Source: Gemmatimonadota bacterium (GTDB taxonomy: Bacteria > ARS69). From it: 64,000 nt of DNA. The notes beneath the pieces are model-generated. The model was not told the DNA's origin and searched no databases. It saw only the letters and a list, made by a program, of their open reading frames with translations. Position numbers and translations under genes: made by a program. Of the stretch, positions 16,735 to 25,535 are shown piece after piece. The DNA lies in the NCBI GenBank assembly GCA_030747075.1, contig JASLLL010000001.1, positions 121,874 through 185,873 on the forward strand. The letters are read 5' to 3'. Each line of letters starts with the position of its first letter. Position 1 is the first letter of the stretch.

Positions 16735-18126
16735 ATGAACGGAAACGCCGACACTTTCGCCCCGTTCGAGGAGCGAATGCGCGACGAGGGACTTCCCGTC
16801 GTCGCGATCGATACCTTCCGCCACTACCACGCGCTCCTCCGGGCGGGAGACACCGGGTTGCTCTCCGCGGCGGACATCGACCCGGTGGACGCGCTCCCCG
16901 CCAGCACGGACCTCTCCGGCCATGCGGACGCGGGGGTGGCCGCGCTCGACCGGGCGGTGATTCTCAAGCTGAACGGCGGTCTCGGCACCGGCATGGGGAT
17001 GACCCGGGCAAAGAGCCTGCTCCCGTTGAAGGGCGGGCTCACTTTCCTCGACATCATCGCCCGGCAGACGCTTCATCTGCGAGCGGAACACGACGCGCGC
17101 GTTCCGCTGGTTCTCATGAACAGCTTCCGCACGCGTGCGGATTCGCTGGATGCCCTCGCGGCGTACCCGGACCTGCCCGCGGGAGTCCCGGCCGACTTCC
17201 TCCAGCACAAGGTGCCCAAGGTTCTCGCGGACGACCTCTCCCCCGCGGTCCATCCGCCCGATCCCACGCTGGAGTGGTGCCCTCCCGGCCACGGCGACAT
17301 CTACCCCGCGCTCGCCACCTCGGGAATGCTCGACGCGCTCCTGGCCGCCGGTTACCAGTACGCGTTCGTCTCCAACTCCGACAACCTCGGCGCCGTGTTG
17401 GATCTGGACATTCTCGGGTGGTTCGCCGACGAGAACATCCCGTTCCTCATGGAGGTCTGCGACCGAACCCCGGCGGACCGCAAGGGCGGACACCTTGCGC
17501 GGACGAAGGACGGACGACTGGTGCTGCGCGAGGTCGCTCAATGCCCCGAAGAAGAGATGGACGATTTCCAGAACATCGCCCGGCACCGCTTCTTCAACAC
17601 GAACTCGCTCTGGGTGAACCTCCCCGCGCTGGCGGAGACACTCCGCGAGCGGCGCGGTGTCCTCCCGCTGCCGATGATCGTGAACGCCAAGACGCTCAAC
17701 CCGGCGGACCCGGCCTCTCCCGCGGTCTTCCAGCTGGAGACCGCCATGGGCGCGGCCATCTCGGTCTTCGAGGGGGCGCGGGCGTTGCGCGTTCCGCACC
17801 ATCGCTTCGCGCCGGTCAAGACGACGAACGACCTCTTCGGCATTCTCTCCGACGCATGGACGCTGACCGAAGACCACCGTGTCATCCCGGACCCCGCGCT
17901 GGGGGATGCCCCCCCGCTCATCACGCTGGACGCGAAGCACTACCGCTTCGTGGACCAGCTTCGAGAGCGAATCCCGCACGGCCCGCCGTCGCTTCGCGAG
18001 TGCCGGAAGCTGACGATCCGCGGCGATGTGCGCTTCGGGCGCCATGTGACGATCCGCGGAGAGGTGACGCTGGATGCGGGCGACACCGTCCGGGAGGTTC
18101 CCGACGGGGAGGTGATCTCCTCCTGA
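16735..18126 (+). CDS. UTP--glucose-1-phosphate uridylyltransferase (UDPGP family)
   Basis: 463-aa nucleotidyltransferase of the eukaryote-like UDPGP family, making UDP-glucose from UTP and glucose-1-phosphate. Evidence: AVILKLNGGLGTGMGMTRAK is the nucleotide-binding loop (LNGGLGT-x-MG); later come FLQHKVPKV, GHGDIYPAL, FVSNSDNLGAVLD and FNTNSLWVNL. The length matches the family. The ATG follows GGAGAGGAG. A near-perfect anti-SD match at its 3' end (18108-18117) serves the next gene. UDP-glucose could supply envelope polysaccharide or glycogen together with MalQ. Confidence 0.92.
   Translation: MNGNADTFAPFEERMRDEGLPVVAIDTFRHYHALLRAGDTGLLSAADIDPVDALPASTDLSGHADAGVAALDRAVILKLNGGLGTGMGMTRAKSLLPLKGGLTFLDIIARQTLHLRAEHDARVPLVLMNSFRTRADSLDALAAYPDLPAGVPADFLQHKVPKVLADDLSPAVHPPDPTLEWCPPGHGDIYPALATSGMLDALLAAGYQYAFVSNSDNLGAVLDLDILGWFADENIPFLMEVCDRTPADRKGGHLARTKDGRLVLREVAQCPEEEMDDFQNIARHRFFNTNSLWVNLPALAETLRERRGVLPLPMIVNAKTLNPADPASPAVFQLETAMGAAISVFEGARALRVPHHRFAPVKTTNDLFGILSDAWTLTEDHRVIPDPALGDAPPLITLDAKHYRFVDQLRERIPHGPPSLRECRKLTIRGDVRFGRHVTIRGEVTLDAGDTVREVPDGEVISS
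18108..18125 (+). promoter_or_regulatory. perfect Shine-Dalgarno plus CTG start
   Basis: GGAGGTGATC at 18108-18117 is a full match to the 16S rRNA anti-SD, followed after five bases by CTG (18123-18125), which overlaps the pyrophosphorylase stop as CTGA. No ATG, GTG or TTG in this frame lies near. The element decides the start of the DUF3810 gene. Confidence 0.6.
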
Positions 18127-19319
18127 CGCGCGCGACACGCTCCCCCTCTCCGCCGCTTCACGCACTCCCGCGCCTTCTCCGCGCGGCCTGCGGCGGCGTG
18201 GCATGGGCGGCCACGCTGCTCCTCGGGCGCGCTCCCGGCCTTGCCGAATCCGCCGCGGCCGCAGCCTCCGCCCTCTCCTCCGCACTCGCGCGGGTGAGCG
18301 GCCTCGTTCCCTTTGCGCTGTCGGAATGGGTGATCGCCGCGTTCCTGCTTCGCCAGTTCTGCGGGGCGGCGCGGGGGGGGTACGCCGTCGTGCGCGGGAG
18401 GCGCTCCGCACGAAACGCCGCCGGGTGCGGTGCGCTTCGGCTGGCGTCGGACATCGGGGTGGCCGTGACGCTCTTCTACCTTCTGTGGGGGGTCCACTAC
18501 GCCCGCGCCCCCCTCCCGGAGCGGCTGGACTGGGTCGAACCGGGTGCCGCCACCGCCGGGGCGGACCTGCCGGAGTTGGGCGCGCTCGCGAAGAGGTTCC
18601 TGGAGGCGACGAATGCCGCCTATCTCCAGCTCCACGGCACGGAGGACGCCGGCGCCCCCACGCCACGCCCCCCGGACGGCGCAACGCTTCACGCCGCGCT
18701 GGAGTCGGGTTGGGCCGAAGCGGCCGACCGCCTCGGGCTTCCCGGACGGGAGGCGCGTCCCGCCGGGCGCGTCAAGCGGCTCCTCGCAAGCGGCATGCTC
18801 GACCGGTTGGGGATCACCGGCTTCTACTTCCCGTTCACCGCGGAAGCGAACGCCAACCGCGGCATTCCGGCCGTCACGCTCCCCGTAACGCTGGCGCACG
18901 AGACCGCGCACCGCCGGGGTTTCGCCTCCGAGGACGAAGCCAACTTCATCGGCTTTCTGGCCGCGTGGCACGCGCCCGATGCCCTCGCGCGGTATGCCGC
19001 CGCGCTCTTCGCGCACCGGCAGACGCTTTCCGCGCTGGCGGCGGTGGACCCGGACGGCGCGCATGTGCTGGCGGAGGGAAGAAGCCCCGGCGTCCAGCGC
19101 GATCTCGACGACCGCGCGGCCTACTGGAGGCAGTTTCGCGGGCGCGCGCGAACGGCCGGACGCCGCGTGAACGACGCCTACCTGCGCACGAACCGCGTGG
19201 AGGGTGGTGTCCGCAGCTACGGCCGGAGCGTGGCGCTCATCGTGGAGTGGTCACGACGGGAGCCGGACTCCGGCCCGCGCGCCTACGACGAGGGCGACTC
19301 TTCCACCCGGTTTCGATAG
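18123..19319 (+). CDS. DUF3810 membrane-anchored putative metalloprotease
   Basis: About 398 aa if translation begins at CTG 18123. DUF3810 proteins have N-terminal membrane helices and a zinc-protease-like motif. Here hydrophobic segments span roughly residues 15-45, 60-80 and 95-125. The motif TLAHETAHRRGFASEDEANF (H-E-x-x-H) lies near residue 258, with TGFYFPFTAEANANRGIP before it. The next conventional start (GTG 18198) has no SD and would shorten the first helix. The 3' end overlaps the convergent sulfotransferase gene by 37 bp. Family membership is clear; the proteolytic role is inferred from the motif. Confidence 0.82.
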   Translation: MTRATRSPSPPLHALPRLLRAACGGVAWAATLLLGRAPGLAESAAAAASALSSALARVSGLVPFALSEWVIAAFLLRQFCGAARGGYAVVRGRRSARNAAGCGALRLASDIGVAVTLFYLLWGVHYARAPLPERLDWVEPGAATAGADLPELGALAKRFLEATNAAYLQLHGTEDAGAPTPRPPDGATLHAALESGWAEAADRLGLPGREARPAGRVKRLLASGMLDRLGITGFYFPFTAEANANRGIPAVTLPVTLAHETAHRRGFASEDEANFIGFLAAWHAPDALARYAAALFAHRQTLSALAAVDPDGAHVLAEGRSPGVQRDLDDRAAYWRQFRGRARTAGRRVNDAYLRTNRVEGGVRSYGRSVALIVEWSRREPDSGPRAYDEGDSSTRFR

Positions 19320-19909
19320 AGCTTGCGATCGGCGACCGTGGCCATCTTGTCCACATCGAGGTCCATTCCCAAGAAGTCGCGAATCCGTTCCGCCTGACCG
19401 CGCGGGTCGTCCAGCACCGACCGGTAGGGAAGGTCCAGCTTCTCCAGATAGTCCCGACGCGAGATGAAGAACTCCACCTGCTGGAGGTGCTTTTCATACA
19501 GCTCCGTCATGCGGGCGTCCTCGGTCTCGCTCGATTCCTCCCGATTCGTCAGCATCTTCGCCTGCGATGCCAGCACTTCGGGAATCGGGCGGCGCATGAA
19601 GAGGATCTTGTACCGGTTCTCGGGGGGGAGGTCTTTCAGGAGGAAGGAGATGATCTTGACGGCCTTGCCGCGCGCCTCCACGAGCCATCCCTTGTCGCCG
19701 CCTTTGTCCAGCTCCTTCACCTTCTCCAGTTCGTAGTAGCCCTTCGGGTTGTCATCGTCGGCGGTGCGGATGCCGTCCTGCATAATCTCCACCCCTCCGG
19801 CATCCAGCATCTTCATCGCCATCGAGGTGCCGGAGCGCGGAAGCCCCGAGATAATCACGATCGGGTCTCCAGGACCCTTGCCCAGTATCCTTGAAATCCA
19901 CGACGCCAT
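19283..19909 (-). CDS. sulfotransferase-family protein
   Basis: 208-aa P-loop protein of the sulfotransferase superfamily. The 5'-phosphosulfate loop is IVIISGLPRSGTSMAMKML near residue 18, and the 3'-phosphate-binding strand is RYKILFMRRPIPEVLASQ near residue 95. It lacks a signal peptide, so it acts in the cytoplasm, probably on a lipid, glycan or small molecule using PAPS. The ATG at 19909 follows GGAGGA. It is shorter than most sulfotransferases (about 250-300 aa), which is usual for this bacterial subgroup. It is divergent from the phosphodiesterase pair. Confidence 0.82.
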   Translation of the reverse strand: MASWISRILGKGPGDPIVIISGLPRSGTSMAMKMLDAGGVEIMQDGIRTADDDNPKGYYELEKVKELDKGGDKGWLVEARGKAVKIISFLLKDLPPENRYKILFMRRPIPEVLASQAKMLTNREESSETEDARMTELYEKHLQQVEFFISRRDYLEKLDLPYRSVLDDPRGQAERIRDFLGMDLDVDKMATVADRKLYRNRVEESPSS

Positions 19910-20159
19910 CCTGTCCTCCTCCGATAGGTGTTCTCTTCCGTCATCGATCTCTCGGGGGCGTTTCTTGAGCCGGGAGAGGGTACCGCACGCGGTGCCGCGA
20001 GTCCAAGAGAGACGCTCCTTTGGAATGGCGCGGCGGCCGGTCTTCGGGCTAGACTGCTCGCCGGACTGTGATGAGGCCGAATCGGGCGACCTTTCCCTTA
20101 TCCGCAACGCCCGCACCGCCGAAACTCTGGAGAGCCACTTCCGCGGAGGGAACCGCCCC

Positions 20160-22325
20160 TTGATCTGCACGGGACACTCAAAGGAACGCCCGACCCGGAC
20201 CGGGTTCGTCGCGGCGCTTGGCGTGCTTTGCGCGGTTCTGGCGGCCTCGTCCCCGGCGGAGGCGTACATCGGTCCCGGTGCGGGGATCGCGCTTGCGTCT
20301 TCGTTCCTGGTGTTCTTCACGACGATCGTGCTGGCGATTCTCGCCATCCTCGCGTGGCCCTTCCGGCTTCTGTGGCGGCTCCTCTTCCGAAAGAACCGCG
20401 CAAAGCCCCGCATCCGGCGGTTGGTGGTCGTCGGGTTCGACGGGCAGGATCCCCGCATCACCGACCGCCTGCTCGCGGAAGGGAAGCTCCCGAACTTCCG
20501 GAAACTCGCCGACGCGGGCTGCTACCACTCGCTCCGCAGCACCTTCCCGTCCGTGTCGCCGGTCGCGTGGTCCTCCTTCTCCACCGGGACGCACCCCGCG
20601 AAGCACAACATCTTCGACTTCCTCGACCGGGATCTCCGCACCTACCTCCCGCTCCTGTCGTCCACGCACATCGGCGGGATCGAGAAGTTCTTCCGCCTGG
20701 GCAAGTGGCGCATCCCCCGGCACAAGCCGGAGATCCGCCTTCTTCGCAAGTCGAAGCCCTTCTGGACGATCCTCGGGGAGCGCGGCATCTGGAGCACCAT
20801 CCTCCGGGTTCCGATCACCTTCCCGCCGGACAGGTTCAACGGAGCGCAACTGTCCGCCATGTGCGTCCCCGATCTGCTCGGCACGCAGGGCACCTTCCTG
20901 CTGTTCACCACCCGCCCCGCACAGGAGAAGTTCAAGGAAGGCGGCGTCCGCATTCCGCTGGACGGCGCCCTCGGCGGCAACGCTTACACGACGGCGCTGG
21001 AAGGCCCCGAGAACCTCTTTCTCGACGGAAACCCCAAGCTCAGCATCCCCATGTCGATCCGCCTCGATCATGCGGCGGACCGCGCGACGCTGAACCTGAA
21101 CGGAGAGACCGTGGAACTCGAGCGCGGCAAGCTCTCCGAGTGGATCACGCTCTCGTTCACGGCCGCCCCCACTGTGAAGGTGACCGGGTTGTGTCGCATG
21201 ATGGTGACCGAGATGGATGAGCACTTCTCGCTCTATGTCACGCCCATCAGTCTGGACCCGGAAAAGCCCGCCATGCCGGTCTCGCATCCTTCGTATTACG
21301 CCACCTACCTGGCCAAGCGGATCGGGCCGTTCTCCACGCTCGGACTCGCCGAGGACACCTGGGCGCTGAACGAAGGAGTGACCGACGACGGCACCTTCCT
21401 CCAGCAGACGCTGGACATTGATGACGAACGCAAGGCGATGTTCTTCGCGGAACTCGACCGCCTCCGAAAGGGCGCGCTGGTCTGCGTCTTCGATGCCACG
21501 GACCGCATCCAGCACATGTTCTGGCGTTATACGGAGAAGGGGCATCCGGCGGCCCGCGGAAAGGAAGACGCGGAGCATGCGAACGCCATCGAGGAACTCT
21601 ATCTTCGCAACGATGTCCTGGTCGGGGAGGTGCTCGACCGGGTGGGCAAGGATGATGTCCTCATGGTGCTCTCCGACCACGGCTTCACCTCCTTCCGGCG
21701 CGGCGTGAATCTCAACGCGTGGCTTCTCGAGCACGGATATCTGGCGCTGAAGGAAGGCGCCGACGGGTCCGCCGAGTGGTTGCGCGATGTGGACTGGTCG
21801 AAGACGCGCGCCTATGCGCTCGGGCTGACCGGGATGTTCCTGAACATCCGCGGGCGCGAATCCGAAGGCACCGTGGAGCCGGGCGAAGAGGCGGAGGCGC
21901 TGAAGGCGGAGATCGCGGAGAAACTGCATGGTCTGGCCGATGCGGAAGCCGGGGAGACCGGCATCAACGAAGCGTTCGACACGGCAAAGCTCTATCAGGG
22001 ACCGTACCTGCAGAACGCGCCCGACCTGCTCATCGGTTACAACCACGGCTATCGCACTTCGTGGGACTGCGCGAGCGGGGTCGTGTCCGGCCCCGTCTTC
22101 GAAGACAATGTGAAGGCATGGAGCGGCGATCACTGCGTGGATCCGCGCCTCGTGCCCGGAGTGCTCTTCTGCAATCACGCCATCGATGATGACGACCCCG
22201 CGCTGTTGGACATCGCGCCGACCGCGCTGGAACTGTTTGGCGTTCGCGCACCGGACCACATGGACGGGAAGGCCCTGTTCGGCGCGGACCGTTTCGGCGG
22301 GAAGAAGAAGGGAGGCGGCGCATGA
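20160..22325 (+). CDS. membrane-anchored type I phosphodiesterase / alkaline phosphatase superfamily protein
   Basis: 721-aa protein. An N-terminal hydrophobic segment and a transmembrane helix (SSFLVFFTTIVLAILAILAW) place the catalytic domain outside or at the membrane. The domain has RRLVVVGFDGQDPRITDRLL with the first metal Asp, FPSVSPVAWSSFSTGTHP with the nucleophile region, CVFDATDRIQHMFWRY and VLMVLSDHGFTSF with the remaining metal ligands. The TTG at 20160 is preceded by GGAGGG with nine-base spacing; earlier in-frame codons lack homology. Its stop overlaps the next gene by ATGA. The substrate is unknown; phosphodiesters or phosphonates of lipids or glycans are likely. Confidence 0.86.
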   Translation: MICTGHSKERPTRTGFVAALGVLCAVLAASSPAEAYIGPGAGIALASSFLVFFTTIVLAILAILAWPFRLLWRLLFRKNRAKPRIRRLVVVGFDGQDPRITDRLLAEGKLPNFRKLADAGCYHSLRSTFPSVSPVAWSSFSTGTHPAKHNIFDFLDRDLRTYLPLLSSTHIGGIEKFFRLGKWRIPRHKPEIRLLRKSKPFWTILGERGIWSTILRVPITFPPDRFNGAQLSAMCVPDLLGTQGTFLLFTTRPAQEKFKEGGVRIPLDGALGGNAYTTALEGPENLFLDGNPKLSIPMSIRLDHAADRATLNLNGETVELERGKLSEWITLSFTAAPTVKVTGLCRMMVTEMDEHFSLYVTPISLDPEKPAMPVSHPSYYATYLAKRIGPFSTLGLAEDTWALNEGVTDDGTFLQQTLDIDDERKAMFFAELDRLRKGALVCVFDATDRIQHMFWRYTEKGHPAARGKEDAEHANAIEELYLRNDVLVGEVLDRVGKDDVLMVLSDHGFTSFRRGVNLNAWLLEHGYLALKEGADGSAEWLRDVDWSKTRAYALGLTGMFLNIRGRESEGTVEPGEEAEALKAEIAEKLHGLADAEAGETGINEAFDTAKLYQGPYLQNAPDLLIGYNHGYRTSWDCASGVVSGPVFEDNVKAWSGDHCVDPRLVPGVLFCNHAIDDDDPALLDIAPTALELFGVRAPDHMDGKALFGADRFGGKKKGGGA

Positions 22326-24325
22326 CACGCACGCTGCGGGCAGGGATTGTGATGGCGCTGGTCAGCGTGGCGATGGCCGCCCCGGTGGCGGCCGTGCGCG
22401 GGCCGGCCGAACGCGTCATCGTGCTCGGCTTCGACGGAATGGACTACGACCTTCTCCAGCGTCTCATGGACGAAGGCAGCATGCCGAACTGTGCGCGCCT
22501 CGCGACCGAGGGTTCCTACGCGCCGCTCGGAACTTCCGTGCCGCCGCAAAGCCCGGTGGCCTGGTCGAACTTCATCACCGGCATGGACGCGGGCGGGCAC
22601 GGCATCTTCGACTTCATCCACCGCGACCCGAAGACGATGGTCCCGTACCTCTCCACAAGCCGCACCACCTCCGGCGGGGAAGCGCGGAAGCTGTTCGGCA
22701 AGTGGCAACTCCCCGCGGGAGACACCATCGAACTGTTGCGGCATGGAACCGCGTTCTGGGAAGTGCTGGAGAGCGCGGGCGTCGAGTGTACCGTTCTCCG
22801 AATGCCCGCGAACTTCCCTCCGTCCGGCACCGCCACCCGCGAACTGAGCGGCATGGGCACCCCTGACATCATCGGAACCTACGGGACCTTCGCGTTCTTC
22901 ACCTCCGACGACACCCCCTTCGTCGGGCAGCGAATCACCGGCGGCAAGGTCTACCCGGTGTCCACGGCCTCGGGGGTGGTACACGGCAAGCTGCACGGCC
23001 CGGACAACCCCTTCCTGGTGGAGCGCACGAAGGTCGCGGCCCCGTTCACTGCCGCCATCGACCCTGAGCGCGACGCCATACTGCTCACGGTTGGCGACGA
23101 AGAGCGCGTCATGGAAGCGGGCGAGTGGTCCGGCTGGATCCCGATCGAGTTCCACCTCGACTTCGGGAACCGCATTCTGGACTTCGCCCTGGGAGAGACG
23201 CTCCACGGCATTGCCCGGTTCTATCTGAAACAGGTGCGGCCCGTGTTCCAGTTGTATGTCTCGCCGGTGAACATGGACCCGGAGCATCCCGCCATGCCGA
23301 TCTCGACGCCAGACGCTTATGCCGGAGAACTCGCACGCGCAACCGGCGACTTCTACACGCAGGGAATGCCGGAAGACACGAAAGCCCTCACGCAGGGAAT
23401 CCTCACGCCGGAGGAGTTCCTGGCGCAGGCGAAGATCACCGGGGACGAGATCATCGACCAGTACGACTATGTGCTGGAGAACTTCGACGGCGGGTTCCTG
23501 TTCTACTACTTCGGGAATCAGGATCAGGTCGGGCACATGATGTGGCGCACGATGGACCCGGATCACCCGTCTTACGACGCGGCCCGCGATGAACCGCTGG
23601 CGGATGCCATTCCTTCCATCTGCCGGGATCTCGACCGGGTCGTGGGGACCACACTCGACCACATGGACCCGAACACGACCCTGATCGTCATGTCGGATCA
23701 CGGTTTCTCCAGCTGGAAGCGCGCGTTCCACCTGAACACATGGCTTCGCGAACACGGGTTCCTCAAGCTGATCGACCCTTACCGCACCGACGACCCGGGT
23801 CTGTTCGCCAATGTGGACTGGACGCAGACGCGAGCGTACGGGCTTGGAATCAACGGGCTGTATGTGAATCAGCGCGGGCGCGAACGGTGGGGTATTGTCG
23901 AGGAGTCGGAAAAGGGCGCTCTTCTGGAGGAAATACGGATCGCGCTTCTGGACACCGTGGACCCGAAGAACGGGGAGTACGCCGTCACGAAGGTGTACCT
24001 CCCGGAGGTGGCCTACAAGGACCGCGGGCATCTGGAGATCGGGCCGGATATGCTGGTGGGGTACGCGAAGGGCGTGCGCGGTTCCAACGAGTCCGCGCTG
24101 GGTGAAGTGCCGCCGGAGGTCTTTGCCGACAACATGGAGGCCTGGAGCGGCGATCACTGCATGGACGACGAGTCGGTCCCCGGTATTCTCCTGACCAACC
24201 GGACGCTTCGGCGGTCCGCGACGAATCTGGGGAATCTCGCGGCGTCGATTCTGGCGGAGTTCGGCGTGGAGGACACCATGAAGGAGCGTCTGGAATCGGT
24301 GGGTTACGCTTCCGGGAAGGACTGA
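22322..24325 (+). CDS. secreted type I phosphodiesterase / alkaline phosphatase superfamily protein
   Basis: 667-aa paralogue of the preceding gene product, with a cleavable signal peptide (MTRTLRAGIVMALVSVAMAA). It shows the same ligand blocks: VIVLGFDGMDYDLL, SVPPQSPVAWSNFITGMD, GFLFYYFGNQDQVGHMMWRT and LIVMSDHGFSSWKR. Both proteins share the segment FADNMEAWSGDHC or a near equivalent close to the end, so they arose by duplication. The C-terminus (MKERLESVGYASGKD) resembles that of the next small protein. Coupled to the first enzyme by ATGA. It may act on the same class of substrate in the periplasm. Confidence 0.88.
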   Translation: MTRTLRAGIVMALVSVAMAAPVAAVRGPAERVIVLGFDGMDYDLLQRLMDEGSMPNCARLATEGSYAPLGTSVPPQSPVAWSNFITGMDAGGHGIFDFIHRDPKTMVPYLSTSRTTSGGEARKLFGKWQLPAGDTIELLRHGTAFWEVLESAGVECTVLRMPANFPPSGTATRELSGMGTPDIIGTYGTFAFFTSDDTPFVGQRITGGKVYPVSTASGVVHGKLHGPDNPFLVERTKVAAPFTAAIDPERDAILLTVGDEERVMEAGEWSGWIPIEFHLDFGNRILDFALGETLHGIARFYLKQVRPVFQLYVSPVNMDPEHPAMPISTPDAYAGELARATGDFYTQGMPEDTKALTQGILTPEEFLAQAKITGDEIIDQYDYVLENFDGGFLFYYFGNQDQVGHMMWRTMDPDHPSYDAARDEPLADAIPSICRDLDRVVGTTLDHMDPNTTLIVMSDHGFSSWKRAFHLNTWLREHGFLKLIDPYRTDDPGLFANVDWTQTRAYGLGINGLYVNQRGRERWGIVEESEKGALLEEIRIALLDTVDPKNGEYAVTKVYLPEVAYKDRGHLEIGPDMLVGYAKGVRGSNESALGEVPPEVFADNMEAWSGDHCMDDESVPGILLTNRTLRRSATNLGNLAASILAEFGVEDTMKERLESVGYASGKD

Positions 24326-24374
24326 GTCGGGTCAGGTCAGCGGGGCGGTCACGCCCGGCGGAAGGAGTGTTGCG

Positions 24375-24569
24375 ATGTTTGGGTCGAACCGTGTGAAGCT
24401 CGACAAGGACTTGATCGAGAAGGTGAAGAAGTACGCGGAGATTGCGGGATACTCCTCGGCGGAAGAGTTCATCACGCACGCCCTGGAGAAGGAGCTGGCT
24501 CAACTCGAAGGCGCGGACTCCGAAGAGGAGATCAAGAAGCGCCTGCAGGGTCTGGGCTACATCTCGTAG
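24375..24569 (+). CDS. small ribbon-helix-helix-like protein
   Basis: 64 aa. The N-terminal part, FGSNRVKLDKDLIEKVKKYAEIAGYSS followed by AEEFITHALEKEL, has the strand-helix-helix pattern of CopG/Arc-type DNA-binding proteins. The last residues, EIKKRLQGLGYIS, resemble the end of the preceding phosphodiesterase (MKERLESVGYAS). It follows the phosphodiesterase gene by 49 bp with an SD (GGAAGGAG), so it probably shares its transcript. It could regulate the cluster or bind the enzyme through the common tail; both are inference. Confidence 0.7.
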   Translation: MFGSNRVKLDKDLIEKVKKYAEIAGYSSAEEFITHALEKELAQLEGADSEEEIKKRLQGLGYIS

Positions 24570-24594
24570 GCCCGCAAGGTAGAATGGAGAAGCG

Positions 24595-25434
24595 ATGTCG
24601 GTCGTGAATGGCATTCTGAGGGCGCTCTTCGACGGCGTGCTCTTCCCCTTCCGGGGGATGGCGGCGGTAGTGGGGCTTGCGGTGGTCTCCGCGATCGCCG
24701 CGGTCGGCGTGCTGCTCGTTTATCGCCTGACCTCCAATCAGGCGGGCATTTCCGCCGTGAAAGCGCGCATTCAGGCGGGCGTCTACGAAGTGCGGCTCTC
24801 CGGCGACGACCTCGTCCTCACGCTGCGAGCCATGGGCGGCATTCTCGTCCGGAATCTCCGCTATCTGGGGCTGTCGCTCGTGCCGCTCGCATGGATGATC
24901 ATCCCGTTTGTGCTGGTGCTCGCGCAGTTGAACTTCCATTACGCCCACGGCCCGCTGACTCCGGGAGAGCCCGTGGTCCTCAAGGTGGAGCTGGACCCGG
25001 AGTGGGCGGCGGACCTCGGCGGCGAGAGCCGGCCCCCGGTCACGCTGGACGCACCCGAAGGGCTTCGCGTGGAGACAGGCGGCGCGTGGGTCCCCTCCGA
25101 GGCGACGCTGGCGTGGAGGATCGTCCCGGAACGCACCGGAAACTGGGAAGTGACCGTGCGTGCGGGTGACAGCGCCTTCGGCAAGTCCGTCCACGCCACG
25201 CCCGGCGTGCACCGCCGCGCGCCGGAGCGGCTTGCGGCCTCGTTCCTCGACCAGTTGCTCTATCCGGCGGAGACCGCACTCCCGGCAGACGGCCCCGTCC
25301 GCGCCATTCGCCTTGCCTATCCCGCGACGGATGTCAGCCTGTTCGGATGGAAGACGCACTGGATGGTCGTGTTCCTCATCCTGTCGATCGTCTTCGCGCT
25401 GGCGTTCCGCAAACGCTTCGGGGTGGACTTCTAG
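24595..25434 (+). CDS. integral membrane protein, last gene of the phosphodiesterase cluster
   Basis: 279-aa protein with hydrophobic helices at about residues 20-42, 90-110 and 258-272, separated by a predicted extracytoplasmic beta-rich domain (VVLKVELDPEWAADLGGE, WRIVPERTGNWEVTV). The first cytosolic loop (KARIQAGVYEVRLSGDDLVL) resembles that of Oxa1/EMC3-type proteins, but the evidence is thin and no family is claimed. It lies 25 bp after the RHH-like gene and is followed by a strong hairpin at 25481-25514, so it ends the operon. Confidence 0.65.
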   Translation: MSVVNGILRALFDGVLFPFRGMAAVVGLAVVSAIAAVGVLLVYRLTSNQAGISAVKARIQAGVYEVRLSGDDLVLTLRAMGGILVRNLRYLGLSLVPLAWMIIPFVLVLAQLNFHYAHGPLTPGEPVVLKVELDPEWAADLGGESRPPVTLDAPEGLRVETGGAWVPSEATLAWRIVPERTGNWEVTVRAGDSAFGKSVHATPGVHRRAPERLAASFLDQLLYPAETALPADGPVRAIRLAYPATDVSLFGWKTHWMVVFLILSIVFALAFRKRFGVDF

Positions 25435-25480
25435 GCCCCCCGGCTATCCGACAGCGGGCTGCCCCATTCCTCCTGACACA

Positions 25481-25514
25481 CGGAAGGCCGGTCCCGCCTG
25501 GAACCGGCCTTCCG
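25481..25514. terminator. bidirectional hairpin terminator
   Basis: A perfect 12-bp stem, CGGAAGGCCGGT (25481-25492) paired with 25503-25514, with a 10-base loop, between two convergent genes. No long T-run follows, so termination may be Rho-assisted or depend on the stem alone. Confidence 0.65.
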
Positions 25515-25535
25515 CGCTGGCGTGGACTCCGTCGT

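Noticed and set aside
16039-18684. 881-codon open frame on the minus strand
   Set aside because: Antisense to the pyrophosphorylase and other genes, with low-complexity Arg/Gly/Pro composition and no domain.
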